Part shown: positions 13,533 to 21,511 of the stretch, piece by piece
How positions within the stretch are numbered: the stretch's first letter is position 1
Layout: each line of letters opens with the position of its first letter
Assembly: GCA_002401295.1 (NCBI GenBank)
Contig: NVSR01000029.1
Coordinates: 459 to 24,740, forward strand
Reading direction: 5' to 3'
Length of the DNA stretch: 24,282 nucleotides
DNA from: SAR324 cluster bacterium
Lineage (GTDB): Bacteria > SAR324 > XYD2-FULL-50-16
Notes under the pieces: model-generated
Told to the model about the DNA's origin: nothing
Databases searched by the model: none
The model's input: only the letters and a program-made list of their open reading frames with translations
Made by a program: the position numbers and the translations under genes

Positions 13533-15095
13533 TTAAATATTATTTATAAATTTTATATATTCTTCTTGTGGTTCTAAAAATAAATCATCAAATTTTTGAT
13601 TCTCTATATTATGATGTTTAATCATTCTATTTAAATATGTTTTTATTGACATACCTTCTTTATGTTGCTCATAACCACCCAAAACTTGAGCGAAATTATA
13701 TTTAAATTCACTAGATATAACTTTGATAAACAATTCAAATGCTTCAATATTCATAGAGAGAAAAGCTGAACTATAATCAATTTTTGTATTAGATTGAATC
13801 ATTTTATATTGTAACGTAGACATTGGAATATCAGTCATAGAAATAGTAAGAAAAATATATTGTGCTCTATTTGTAATATATTGATTTGATTGAGTTTCAA
13901 TTATTCTTGAAATTGCTTCCATAGATTGAAGAGCTGGTTTAATCTTTGTTTTTTGATATGTTTGAGTAGTGGAATTTTCATTACTTGCAAGTTTACTTAT
14001 TGAGTCCAATACTCTTGCTGACTTTACTTCAATTACTAATATTTCACTTTCATCTTCACTAACTAACATTATATCTGGAGATTTTAGATTATTCTTTTTA
14101 TATTTAAAAGTGAATTCCTCTATATGTGTATAGTTAAAATAAGTAGTTTGATTTATAGAAAATTTTACTAATGATGAGGCATAGTTTTCAAAAGGTATAC
14201 CAAAGTCTTGCATAAACTTTTTTTTACCTATATTTGGAATATCTAATATTTTATAAAACAGATTATAAAATATTAGGTCTTCCACAAATCTTCCATCTAT
14301 TGGAATATATAAATCTTTTTTTATATTAAGAAAAGGTTTACTTCTAAATAGATCAAAATCGTAATAGTCATTCAATGTGCTATGTGAAAATTCTGTAGCT
14401 TCATTCATATCATGAGAAATCATGTTGAATACTTTTTTAAATAATACTTTTGTTTCGGTGGGTATATTGTTTAAGGAAAAACACCAATTATCAAAAGTAT
14501 TTAGGTTGTAATATTCACTAGTATCTATATTGTGGTAATTTACTAAAATATAAAAAATAATATAAATATATTCTTTTAACTCAACTTTATAGTGTTTGTG
14601 AAATAAAATATTATATTTTTCCATTGCGTCATTATTAATAAATATATCTTGAGCCCTTTTTAATTGCCAAGTGAAGTTATCTCGGTATTCAAATAAAGAA
14701 CTATTTATAAGATGATGTTCTAAAGATTTAGTTTCTATTTCCAAATTGTCATTAACAAGAGTAAATAACTTATATAAAGTCTCTAAATCTTTATTATTAT
14801 TATTTTTTGTTGTTTTATCCGTATAATTAATTAATAGGTATTTAAGAGCAATTAATCTACGCTGTCTTGAAAAAATATAATTCTCTTGGTATTTCTTTTT
14901 CTTTTTTCTTACTCTTTGAATATGCTTTTGACTCCATTTTCTGAATTCTTTTTCTTCATCTTTTTTAAATGATAATATTGAGTATAAAACTATATGATTT
15001 ATTTGTATGTTATTATTGACAATCTTATCTATAGTTTTTTTATCAGAAAATATTTTTTTATATGATGCTAATATATGTGTATTTACGAACTTCAC
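13533..15095 (-). CDS. PD-(D/E)XK-type nuclease-like protein (520 aa)
   Basis: This is a large single-gene cassette product. The first 280 residues are helical, basic and unrecognised, with a run RVRKKKKKYQ at 61-70. The C-terminal part carries the restriction-endonuclease fold signature: Glu303 in GIPFENY, Asp341 in SPDIML, and Glu356-x-Lys358 in LVIEVKSAR, with correct spacing. The end of the protein resembles closing helices of such folds. It begins at the ATG at 15095 right after the attC at 15113 and ends before the attC at 13473. A DNA-cutting role follows from the motif. A stand-alone defence function is inferred from size, context and lack of a partner methylase. Confidence 0.75.
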   Translation of the reverse strand: MKFVNTHILASYKKIFSDKKTIDKIVNNNIQINHIVLYSILSFKKDEEKEFRKWSQKHIQRVRKKKKKYQENYIFSRQRRLIALKYLLINYTDKTTKNNNNKDLETLYKLFTLVNDNLEIETKSLEHHLINSSLFEYRDNFTWQLKRAQDIFINNDAMEKYNILFHKHYKVELKEYIYIIFYILVNYHNIDTSEYYNLNTFDNWCFSLNNIPTETKVLFKKVFNMISHDMNEATEFSHSTLNDYYDFDLFRSKPFLNIKKDLYIPIDGRFVEDLIFYNLFYKILDIPNIGKKKFMQDFGIPFENYASSLVKFSINQTTYFNYTHIEEFTFKYKKNNLKSPDIMLVSEDESEILVIEVKSARVLDSISKLASNENSTTQTYQKTKIKPALQSMEAISRIIETQSNQYITNRAQYIFLTISMTDIPMSTLQYKMIQSNTKIDYSSAFLSMNIEAFELFIKVISSEFKYNFAQVLGGYEQHKEGMSIKTYLNRMIKHHNIENQKFDDLFLEPQEEYIKFINNI

Positions 15096-15112
15096 TTTGC
15101 TATATCCTTGTT

Positions 15113-15232
15113 ATATAACGTTCATCGTGAGCCAATGAAAAATCCGACAGGGGTTTATATTGGCTCCAGTCGCCACCTTGAAAAGTGATTTAAAGCTTAA
15201 AGTTCAACGACTGTTTTCACTATTAGTTATAT
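15113..15232 (-). repeat. attC: attC site (long, VCR-like, 120 bp)
   Basis: On the minus strand the outer boxes ATATAAC and GTTATAT pair perfectly. Inside, GTGA pairs with TCAC, CAGTCG with CGACTG, and GAGCCAAT with ATTGGCTC over a loop of about 22 bases. The size of about 120 bp and the TATAAC...GTTATA ends resemble the long attC sites of chromosomal integrons. The right end abuts the ribosome binding site of the 15095 gene. Confidence 0.75.
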
Positions 15233-15440
15233 TTTAAGCAACAAGCTCTTTATTCTAGCTTTCTTAGTCTTGTTTACCACATGCCTTTTCATAAACTTTT
15301 GGATCATATTATGTTTTGTTTTTATAAAGAGAATGAGAAATTACAATGAGTTTTCTCATTACTGATATTTGAGCTACGGTTGAATACTCTCTAGGTTTAT
15401 CATAGCTTATTTGCTATATTTTTACTTATATGAGATTTTG
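15233..15440. other. Non-coding 3' part of a cassette with a hairpin
   Basis: No gene is supported. AATGAGAAA (15332-15340) and TTTCTCATT (15352-15360) form a perfect 9-bp stem downstream of the 15441 gene and may terminate its transcript, although the T tract is weak on the minus strand. Confidence 0.45.
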
Positions 15441-16214
15441 TTATATTCTAATTAACTTTTCTTTTTCAATAGAATATTCATTCATAGATAAATTAGAATG
15501 CTCAATCATGTGATTTATTACGCATTTAACATACTCATTTAATTCTTTAAATAATGCTTCTCTTTCTTTTAATGTTGGAACTAGGTTTTCTATCCTATCT
15601 CCAATGTGTACAATACGTGTTCTCAGACCTATGTCTTTTTTATCTGCATCCTTTTTACCTGTCAACTCTTCAAACCTTTTTAGTAAATTTTGATATTCAA
15701 TTGTATTTGTATTTTTTATGACATATCTAGCAATGATTTTTTTAACATCTTTGAAGTTTTTATATTCTGTTGGATATGCAAGAAACTCTAATAAACTTAA
15801 AATTTGAACAAATTTTGAACTGGCGGAATCAGTTTTAATAATTTGAGCATATAATGAAAAAGCATGGATAACAAGTTTTCCTACGTCCCCTTGTTTTGGG
15901 AAAATATCCCATTCCGGTTGAGACAGAACAAGACCTAAACCTTTTGTAACTTGAGTACTAAAAACTGCACCAGAAATCAATAAAGCTTCTTTACTTTTTA
16001 GATTTACAAAAAGTATAGCTGACATATTTTTAATAAATGTTTGACTAGGAAAAGAAGGAAGTAAATCACTTGAGGTATATGTTATCTCACAGTTATTATA
16101 CGTAAAAAAGTTCATATATTTTTTAGATATAGTTTCAGCTAGATTAGCAATAAGCTCTAAATGTTTTTCATGACTGTAGTGGGAAAGGCTATCCAAAGAT
16201 AATTTAATTGGCAT
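15441..16214 (-). CDS. HEPN-like protein (R-x4-H motif)
   Basis: This 257-aa protein is likely helical throughout. Near the C-terminus GLRTRIVHIGDRIE carries Arg198-x4-His203, the pattern of HEPN ribonucleases and related nucleotide-binding HEPN domains, in a form like the Apea-type family (R..IVH.G.R). The N-terminal half has several hydrophobic strands and is unrecognised. It sits 54 bp after the Cys-rich gene at 16269 with no attC between, so they may share a cassette. The attC at 15113-15232 lies downstream. HEPN proteins are common in toxin and phage-defence systems; RNase activity here is inferred from the motif only. The ribosome binding site ahead of its ATG is unclear. Confidence 0.62.
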   Translation of the reverse strand: MPIKLSLDSLSHYSHEKHLELIANLAETISKKYMNFFTYNNCEITYTSSDLLPSFPSQTFIKNMSAILFVNLKSKEALLISGAVFSTQVTKGLGLVLSQPEWDIFPKQGDVGKLVIHAFSLYAQIIKTDSASSKFVQILSLLEFLAYPTEYKNFKDVKKIIARYVIKNTNTIEYQNLLKRFEELTGKKDADKKDIGLRTRIVHIGDRIENLVPTLKEREALFKELNEYVKCVINHMIEHSNLSMNEYSIEKEKLIRI

Positions 16215-16268
16215 AACTATAAGAGCATAATCCTTGAAGTTTTCTTTTGTTACACCAGAAAGTTTAGA

Positions 16269-16922
16269 TTATAAAAAGGAAAGTTCTTCTTTTGTTAGCT
16301 TCTCAGGTGGAATTTCTTTTAAATCTGAGATTTTAATATCCGGAATATTATAACAAGACAAGTTCAACCTTCCTTCTGGATATATCATGATTCCTTCAGG
16401 TAAAAATATACTTCTATGAGTAACCAATCTTGATATAGGAATAATTGCAATCTGATATCCATCTTCAATATAATCTTTATAAGTGATTTCTAAATCACCT
16501 AAGTCAATCTCCTTATAACATTCTTTGTCATACCAATAATCATGTTCACTTGCAAATATAACATTTATATCTACTTCCTCTTCAACAGATATTTTCGGAG
16601 GAATATCGTCTGGAAGTAACCAGCAGCGTAAACAACTTTTTGTACAACCTTTCATATAATCATAGGGAGTGTAAAAATAATTATCACTACTGAATTTAGT
16701 ATCAATAATTTTATATGTATTGTTACAACTATTACAATGTCTTGTTATATATAAATCATAATCATTGATGTATACCCCATCTTTATTAATCTTCAAAATT
16801 ATTCCTTTTAAATAAATATTTTTTATAGTTGTTATCAACATAACTTTTAAACTCATAATTCTGAAGAGGATTCTCATGTCATCTTGATAATTTCTCTTAA
16901 ATACCCTTCTCTTGTTTGCCAA
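16269..16922 (-). CDS. Unrecognised Cys-rich protein, probable zinc ribbon
   Basis: This protein of up to 217 aa is unrecognised. Four to five cysteines in RHCNSCNNTY (about 60-70) and GCTKSCLRCW (about 92-101) suggest a zinc-binding knuckle. The rest is acidic (EEEVDINV, ECYKEIDLGDLEITYKDYIEDG) and beta-rich. The 5' end is doubtful: the frame opens with a TTG at 16922 and no ribosome binding site, while internal ATG codons at 16877 and 16856 are also weak. Directly upstream in the same frame, before a TGA, another short open stretch begins at an ATG near 16989 (MPKKRIDIYKFDSDKW), so the gene may have lost its true start to a nonsense mutation. It is followed closely by the HEPN-like gene. 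Confidence 0.5.
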   Translation of the reverse strand: MANKRRVFKRNYQDDMRILFRIMSLKVMLITTIKNIYLKGIILKINKDGVYINDYDLYITRHCNSCNNTYKIIDTKFSSDNYFYTPYDYMKGCTKSCLRCWLLPDDIPPKISVEEEVDINVIFASEHDYWYDKECYKEIDLGDLEITYKDYIEDGYQIAIIPISRLVTHRSIFLPEGIMIYPEGRLNLSCYNIPDIKISDLKEIPPEKLTKEELSFL

Positions 16923-17024
16923 TCATCTGTAAATACATGACCATTTATCTGAATCGAATTTATAGATATCAATTCTTTTTTTTGGCATCTATCCCTGCAA
17001 GAGGATTACAGTATATTCTTAGGT

Positions 17025-18620
17025 CTATTGTTGCCAATTTTTATTCCAATAAATATCTAGCTTTTTAATATTTTCAAAAATATAATTTTCTGGGAATGAA
17101 ACATCGATTCGATGTGACGAATTACTTTTATAATAATACACGCTACAAATAAAATTTTCATTACTAGATAATAGAGCAAAAGGCTTTCTCGTATATTGCC
17201 TGTAGAAAACATTTATATTAACAACATCGGCTTCGACCTTTCCATACTTTATTTTAGTGTATGGATTCCTTTGATTTACTAGTTGCCGAACCTTTTTTGA
17301 TACTGAAAAAAGAATTGACACTATTTCATCTTTAGTAATAGACAAATTGTCAATTATTAAATTACATTTATATCTTTTTATATTGTCCACGCTAATATCA
17401 TTTATGTTAACAATTTCCCAAGTTTCATTTTTAATTTTTGGAAAAACTTGAAACTTATATGCCTTAACATTTGAATCATAGTCTTGTATCTCAGGAACCA
17501 AGAATAATCCTTGCCCATTACCTATAGCTTTATTAATTTTCTCTATATCAGTAACATCCATAATGTCATCTATAACCTCTTTATTTAAACTTATCATTCC
17601 TGTAACACTAAATGGGTGCTTATAGCTAATAAAATATCTTTCATAATTTGGAAAGAATTGATACATGGCTTTTAGTAGAAGAATTATTAAGTGAATTATG
17701 GAACTTTTTTCATATATATTTTCAATTCTTATTTGAATATTTAGTTGTGGTGAACCAATAATACTATTGGAAATAGAATTAATATGTATATTGTTATTTT
17801 GAAAATATAGTTTGAAATACTGAAATATTGTATCTTCTGTTTTATTGTCTTGAAAGACAGATTCAGAAAGTTTATTATTAGCAATAAATTCTATCCAGCC
17901 AATAATCGCTCCACCTGCAATATCAAAAAGTTCATTTTTGATATTGTCTAACTCGTATATTGATAGTTCTTTGTATAATGTCTTTCTACTTCCCATTTCT
18001 GTATATGAATAGACTATCTTATCTTCTGTGAAATCAACTTTTCCATGACTAACGGCATTTCGAAGGTCAATATTGACACTTGTTAGCTTGTCAAAAGTAT
18101 ATTTTCCTAATTTTTTTGCTGTTAGATTATTTTTATAACCACCAAGTTTATTGGTTTTAGAGAAATCCACATCTACAAATTCATTAATGATGTTGTTAAT
18201 TCCTGAATAAAAAAAGTTAAGAAAATATTCCATTAATTGTTGAATGATAGGTAAGTAATAAAGTTTAACTTTTAATTCATTTTCAAAAGCAACACTATCT
18301 AACTCTTTAAATAAGTCTAAAATATGAAAATATGATTTAATTGAATCAAAAAATGCATCTTGATTTGATATAAATATTTGCAAAAATAATTCTGAATTTT
18401 GCTTATAGAAATGGGTTAAATTATGAGAAACTTCTTGGGAAACTTCTTTATTAAAATAATACTGAGGTTCATTATTAACAACATTACTGAGTAATCCAAG
18501 AAAAATAAGTGGAAAACTATTTTTTATGGATGTTAATTCTTTAATTTTGTTCTGATTTTCATCTGTAAGAATGGCAGGGTTTGTTAAAATGTGAAATTCA
18601 TTATACAAATCAATCAACAA
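17025..18620 (-). CDS. Large HEPN-like protein (531 aa)
   Basis: The protein has no family name I can give with certainty. The N-terminal 240 residues are helical and contain SVNIDLRNAVSHGKVDF with Arg187-x4-His192, a classic HEPN motif in the form seen in MAE_28990/Apea-type proteins (RNAVSHG). The C-terminal half is mixed alpha/beta and Asn/Ile-rich with no motif that I recognise. It opens with tandem TTG codons (18620 and 18617) after AAAGG; the second has the better spacing. It stands alone and reads in the same direction as the other array genes, but no attC is visible on either side, so its cassette limits are unclear. An abortive-infection-type role is inference. Confidence 0.65.
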   Translation of the reverse strand: MLIDLYNEFHILTNPAILTDENQNKIKELTSIKNSFPLIFLGLLSNVVNNEPQYYFNKEVSQEVSHNLTHFYKQNSELFLQIFISNQDAFFDSIKSYFHILDLFKELDSVAFENELKVKLYYLPIIQQLMEYFLNFFYSGINNIINEFVDVDFSKTNKLGGYKNNLTAKKLGKYTFDKLTSVNIDLRNAVSHGKVDFTEDKIVYSYTEMGSRKTLYKELSIYELDNIKNELFDIAGGAIIGWIEFIANNKLSESVFQDNKTEDTIFQYFKLYFQNNNIHINSISNSIIGSPQLNIQIRIENIYEKSSIIHLIILLLKAMYQFFPNYERYFISYKHPFSVTGMISLNKEVIDDIMDVTDIEKINKAIGNGQGLFLVPEIQDYDSNVKAYKFQVFPKIKNETWEIVNINDISVDNIKRYKCNLIIDNLSITKDEIVSILFSVSKKVRQLVNQRNPYTKIKYGKVEADVVNINVFYRQYTRKPFALLSSNENFICSVYYYKSNSSHRIDVSFPENYIFENIKKLDIYWNKNWQQ

Positions 18621-18977
18621 ACTACCTTTAGTTTAAAGAGCTATTTATGAGCAAGAGATACAAAAAAGGAATAAACCATCAAGAATAATAAGTTTTTCTG
18701 CACATCAAGATGAGTTAGTAAACAAAGAGATTTATATCTTCAAAAATTATGCATCTATATAGAAGCTCACAAACTAATTATAATACTTATACCATTAAAA
18801 TAAATGTTGAGGTGAAAAGAACACATAGAAATAAGTCCAAAAACAATGGCATCAAGGGCTCTTAGATAATTATAATAAAAACTAGAGACACCTGAACCTG
18901 CAGCTGTTTATAAAAATATAGGTTCTATTGTTGCACACCCCTTTGGAAGAATCAAACAAAATTTTAGGAAGGAAGCA
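18621..18977 (+). pseudogene. Transposase remnant, probably IS1182-like
   Basis: No intact gene is present. A plus-strand frame from 18879 to about 18971 reads ETPEPAAVYKNIGSIVAHPF followed by GRIKQNF. This resembles the conserved C-terminal part of IS1182-type DDE transposases (IVEHPFGTIKR). Upstream the frame is broken by stops, and what remains (for example VKRTHRNKSKNNG) is consistent with decayed coding sequence. Inverted repeats of an insertion sequence were not found. The assignment rests on one short motif. Confidence 0.42.
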
Positions 18978-19475
18978 CTACTGCAAAATTATCTCTTTTT
19001 TATAATCAACACACGATATAGCAAGTTTTTTATCTTTCTTAGTCCCATTTTTTGGAAAAAATACAAAATATGCAATTTCCTTCTTATCTAGAAAACCAAA
19101 CCAACTATTTGTCACTCTTACGGTTGGCATTGCTGGAAACCTAATGTCTCCGTGGGAAAAATCTGCATGAAATAAATTTGCTTTATCGTAGTCCTGTAAG
19201 AAAAGTACTTTTTCAAAATCATTTTTATTATAATTTATTTTAAATTCAAAACATGGCGCTTTATCATTATTATATATAAAAACCTTATTACATTCTAATT
19301 GACTATTTAAACAATTAGATGCTTTTGAAGATTTTATTGTAAGCTTAGTTTGATCAGGTAAATTATTTTCATAATATGTGAATCCAGATATTATTAATGC
19401 TATTGCTGACATAAGTGTTGTACTTATCACATTGAAGTTTATTTTTTTTCTTTGAATTTGCTGTTTTCTTCCCAT
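18978..19475 (-). CDS. Membrane-anchored protein of unknown function
   Basis: This 165-aa protein has a basic N-terminus (MGRKQQIQRKKINF) followed by one membrane helix (about residues 15-34, VISTTLMSAIALIISGFTYY). The rest is a soluble domain predicted to lie outside the cytoplasm by the positive-inside rule. The soluble part has four cysteines (NCLNSQLEC, APCFEF, ISCVDY) that could form disulfides and is beta-rich. The start ATG is preceded by GAAGGA, and the GTTATAT box at 19493-19499 lies just upstream, so it behaves as the first cassette of the array. No homology recognised. Confidence 0.68.
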   Translation of the reverse strand: MGRKQQIQRKKINFNVISTTLMSAIALIISGFTYYENNLPDQTKLTIKSSKASNCLNSQLECNKVFIYNNDKAPCFEFKINYNKNDFEKVLFLQDYDKANLFHADFSHGDIRFPAMPTVRVTNSWFGFLDKKEIAYFVFFPKNGTKKDKKLAISCVDYKKEIILQ

Positions 19476-19492
19476 CTCTCTATTCCTTCTGT

Positions 19493-19530
19493 ATATAACG
19501 TTTAAATTCTAACGTTAAAAACTTGAAAGA
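19493..19530 (-). repeat. Array-entry half site (attI-like or truncated attC)
   Basis: On the minus strand two related elements follow each other: TTTAACGTTAGA and TTTAAACGTTATA. The second ends in GTTATAT, the same R' box as the other array sites, right before the first cassette gene. No pairing partner or hairpin arm is found upstream, so this is not a full attC. It might be an attI-type site or the residue of one. The adjacent integrase gene is missing. Confidence 0.4.
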
Positions 19531-19586
19531 TAGATTAGCCCTAATGCCAAAGAGATTACAGCAATAAGTACGTCCCGTTAATATGC

Positions 19587-19592
19587 TATAAT
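19587..19592 (+). promoter_or_regulatory. -10 element placed for a leaderless transcript
   Basis: TATAAT ends seven bases before the ATG at 19599, so transcription would begin at about the start codon. No ribosome binding site is present ahead of that ATG. This layout fits a leaderless mRNA. Confidence 0.55.
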
Positions 19593-19598
19593 ATTTAT

Positions 19599-20426
19599 AT
19601 GAAAGATATCAAAACAAACAAACTAGCCATAGGTATTAGCAGTGCTCTTAAAAATAAAGTGAAGCGCCTACGGTTTAATCATGAATATTCTTATAATGAC
19701 TTAAACGTACAAGAATACAACCAAAGTTCTGTACGCTCATCAATAGCACGTTTAGAAAAGCAAGGATTCATTAAACGTACAACATCAGGTCATTTTATTA
19801 AAAGAAAATCACTCGAAGAGTATTTCTTTGTTTATGGAAGCATGAAGAAGGGATTTCATAATAATTCTAGACTGGAAAATGCAGTTAATATGGGAAAGTA
19901 CACTACTATAAATAAATATGTTATGTATGCTGATATCTCAAACCAATTTCCTTATTTAATAGAAGATGCAGACAAGTATTCTCAGATAAAAGGTGAGCTT
20001 TACCTTGTACGTACACAAGAAGATATTGACTTTATTGATCTCTTAGAAGGTGTCCCTAAACACTATTATAGAAAAAAAATAAAAGTTATCAGTAAAAGAG
20101 GAAAGTTAGTGAGTGCTTGGGCATACTTCCGTTCAGAAGACAACCCATATTCTATGAAGACCACTCCTATGTCCGAATGGGTTAAAACAATAATACATAC
20201 TATCGTAACGCCAACTGCTCCAACTATGAAGGTTATAGGAAGTCAAATTACAATCATTGTAGACATTGAAAAAATTATAAAAGAAAAAAAGTATGCACTT
20301 GCTAAAGAACACGGTCTAGTAATCGAAGGAAAAGAAGTTTCAATAAATGTATCTAGGATGAAAACAGGTGAAAAAATCAAAATTAATTCTTTTAATAAAA
20401 TCAAAGCAATTACATATGACTATTGA
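19599..20426 (+). CDS. Winged-helix protein fused to a GGCT/AIG2-like domain
   Basis: This is a 275-aa two-domain protein. Residues about 8-68 look like a winged helix (SYNDLNVQEYNQSSVRSSIA, RLEKQGFIKRTTSG), a DNA-binding fold. Residues about 74-185 are a gamma-glutamylcyclotransferase-like (GGCT/AIG2) domain: FVYGSMKKG at 77-85 is the substrate loop, followed by MYADISNQFPYL, KGELYLV and LLEGVP, where Glu150 fits the catalytic acid. The last 80 residues are unrecognised. It overlaps the amidoligase gene that follows, and GGCT-like enzymes are known partners of amidoligases (gamma-glutamyl linkages cleaved or cyclised). The winged-helix fusion suggests self-regulation. A TATAAT immediately before the ATG suggests a leaderless transcript. 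Confidence 0.82.
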   Translation: MKDIKTNKLAIGISSALKNKVKRLRFNHEYSYNDLNVQEYNQSSVRSSIARLEKQGFIKRTTSGHFIKRKSLEEYFFVYGSMKKGFHNNSRLENAVNMGKYTTINKYVMYADISNQFPYLIEDADKYSQIKGELYLVRTQEDIDFIDLLEGVPKHYYRKKIKVISKRGKLVSAWAYFRSEDNPYSMKTTPMSEWVKTIIHTIVTPTAPTMKVIGSQITIIVDIEKIIKEKKYALAKEHGLVIEGKEVSINVSRMKTGEKIKINSFNKIKAITYDY

Positions 20427-21318
20427 GAAGCTTGATGAAGAAGGTACTCTATTATGGGAACTAGAAGAAACAGTTAAAGAAGTAGCACAAGTCAAAATGA
20501 TCACATCTGAACTAAAGCTTACAGACCAAGTTATCAATAGTGACATGCAAGCAGGTGTAGAGTTTGAATTTTACTCCAAATATATAGATCCAGAAGATTT
20601 TGAAACATTTATGGTAAATGTCATAGAAGCTGTTAGTAAAATAAACGATACCAATATAATTAGTAACCTAAATAGGTCAGATAATTCTATCCATAATCCA
20701 GACTACAAGATGTTTGAAATTAAGCGAGATGATTCCTTAGTTACCAATGCCTTTGGAATAGAAATGACAACACCTAAGACTAAAGTGTCAAGAATGCCTT
20801 ATTATATTGATGAGGTGTTTAGAATCATACGAATATATGGCAGTACAGATGCCACAGCAGGTGTTCACTTAAACTTATCTCTAGGCAATACATATAGTAT
20901 TGATTTTTGGAAATTTATACTCCTTATGGAACACCATGGTCTATTGAGCTCTTGGACTTCTCGTATATGTAGTACAAATGTTATGGATCTTCTAAATTGT
21001 ATTAAAGAGAAAGAAGCAAAAATACAAAAAGGCAAGCGAACTGGATGGAATGTAGAACTTAAAGATAGTAAAAGAAATTTTATTGAAATAAGGACTATTG
21101 GTGGAGAAGACTATGAATATAAAAGTGAACAAGTTATAAAAGAACTTCAACAAATATGTGAAATATTTATTTCAGCTGCTACACCAGGTCATGAGCAAAA
21201 ATTATATGATGAATTGAAATTAGCTCAAGACTTAAAAGTGGCTAAGATTTCAAAAATAAAAATAAAAAAGTATAATGAAGCTATGGAAAGAATAGGTATA
21301 GAGTATAAATACACATAG
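20416..21318 (+). CDS. Predicted COOH-NH2 amidoligase (glutamine synthetase-like fold)
   Basis: This enzyme would form amide bonds between a carboxylate and an amine using ATP. Landmarks of the amidoligase family appear in order: GVEFEF (metal-binding strand), DDSLVTNAFGIEMTTP (the D.S...GvE..TP motif), TAGVHLNLS (aGvHvN-type motif) and FIEIRTIGGEDY near the end. The start is either the ATG at 20416, which overlaps the previous gene by 11 bp and gives a natural-looking N-terminus, or a GTG at 20368 that has AGGAT upstream. I prefer the ATG because the extra residues resemble an out-of-frame reading of the previous gene. Together with the GGCT-like protein it forms a two-gene operon for making or processing an unknown peptide conjugate. 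Confidence 0.82.
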   Translation: MTIEKLDEEGTLLWELEETVKEVAQVKMITSELKLTDQVINSDMQAGVEFEFYSKYIDPEDFETFMVNVIEAVSKINDTNIISNLNRSDNSIHNPDYKMFEIKRDDSLVTNAFGIEMTTPKTKVSRMPYYIDEVFRIIRIYGSTDATAGVHLNLSLGNTYSIDFWKFILLMEHHGLLSSWTSRICSTNVMDLLNCIKEKEAKIQKGKRTGWNVELKDSKRNFIEIRTIGGEDYEYKSEQVIKELQQICEIFISAATPGHEQKLYDELKLAQDLKVAKISKIKIKKYNEAMERIGIEYKYT

Positions 21319-21418
21319 GACGTGTATCCAAATAACAAGATCTTATATTTTATACATTGGTAATAGTTTCTATGCCCTCATTAATTTAAACAGTTCTATA
21401 TACCTTATATAAATATTG

Positions 21419-21493
21419 TAATTAATACTATTTAATTAAATATCTTTGTTTATTTGTATTTTTTATATATAATTACTAATATAGTATTAATTA
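21419..21493. promoter_or_regulatory. Toxin-antitoxin promoter with 13-bp inverted repeat
   Basis: TAATTAATACTAT (21419-21431) and ATAGTATTAATTA (21481-21493) are perfect inverted repeats. A TATAAT at 21468-21473 lies between them, so the second arm falls over the expected transcription start. This is a likely operator for the HTH antitoxin that follows. ACTAATATAG at 21475-21484 also occurs in the inverted-repeat unit at 4744-4998. Confidence 0.65.
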
Positions 21494-21511
21494 ATAGGTT
21501 GGTTTAAGATT

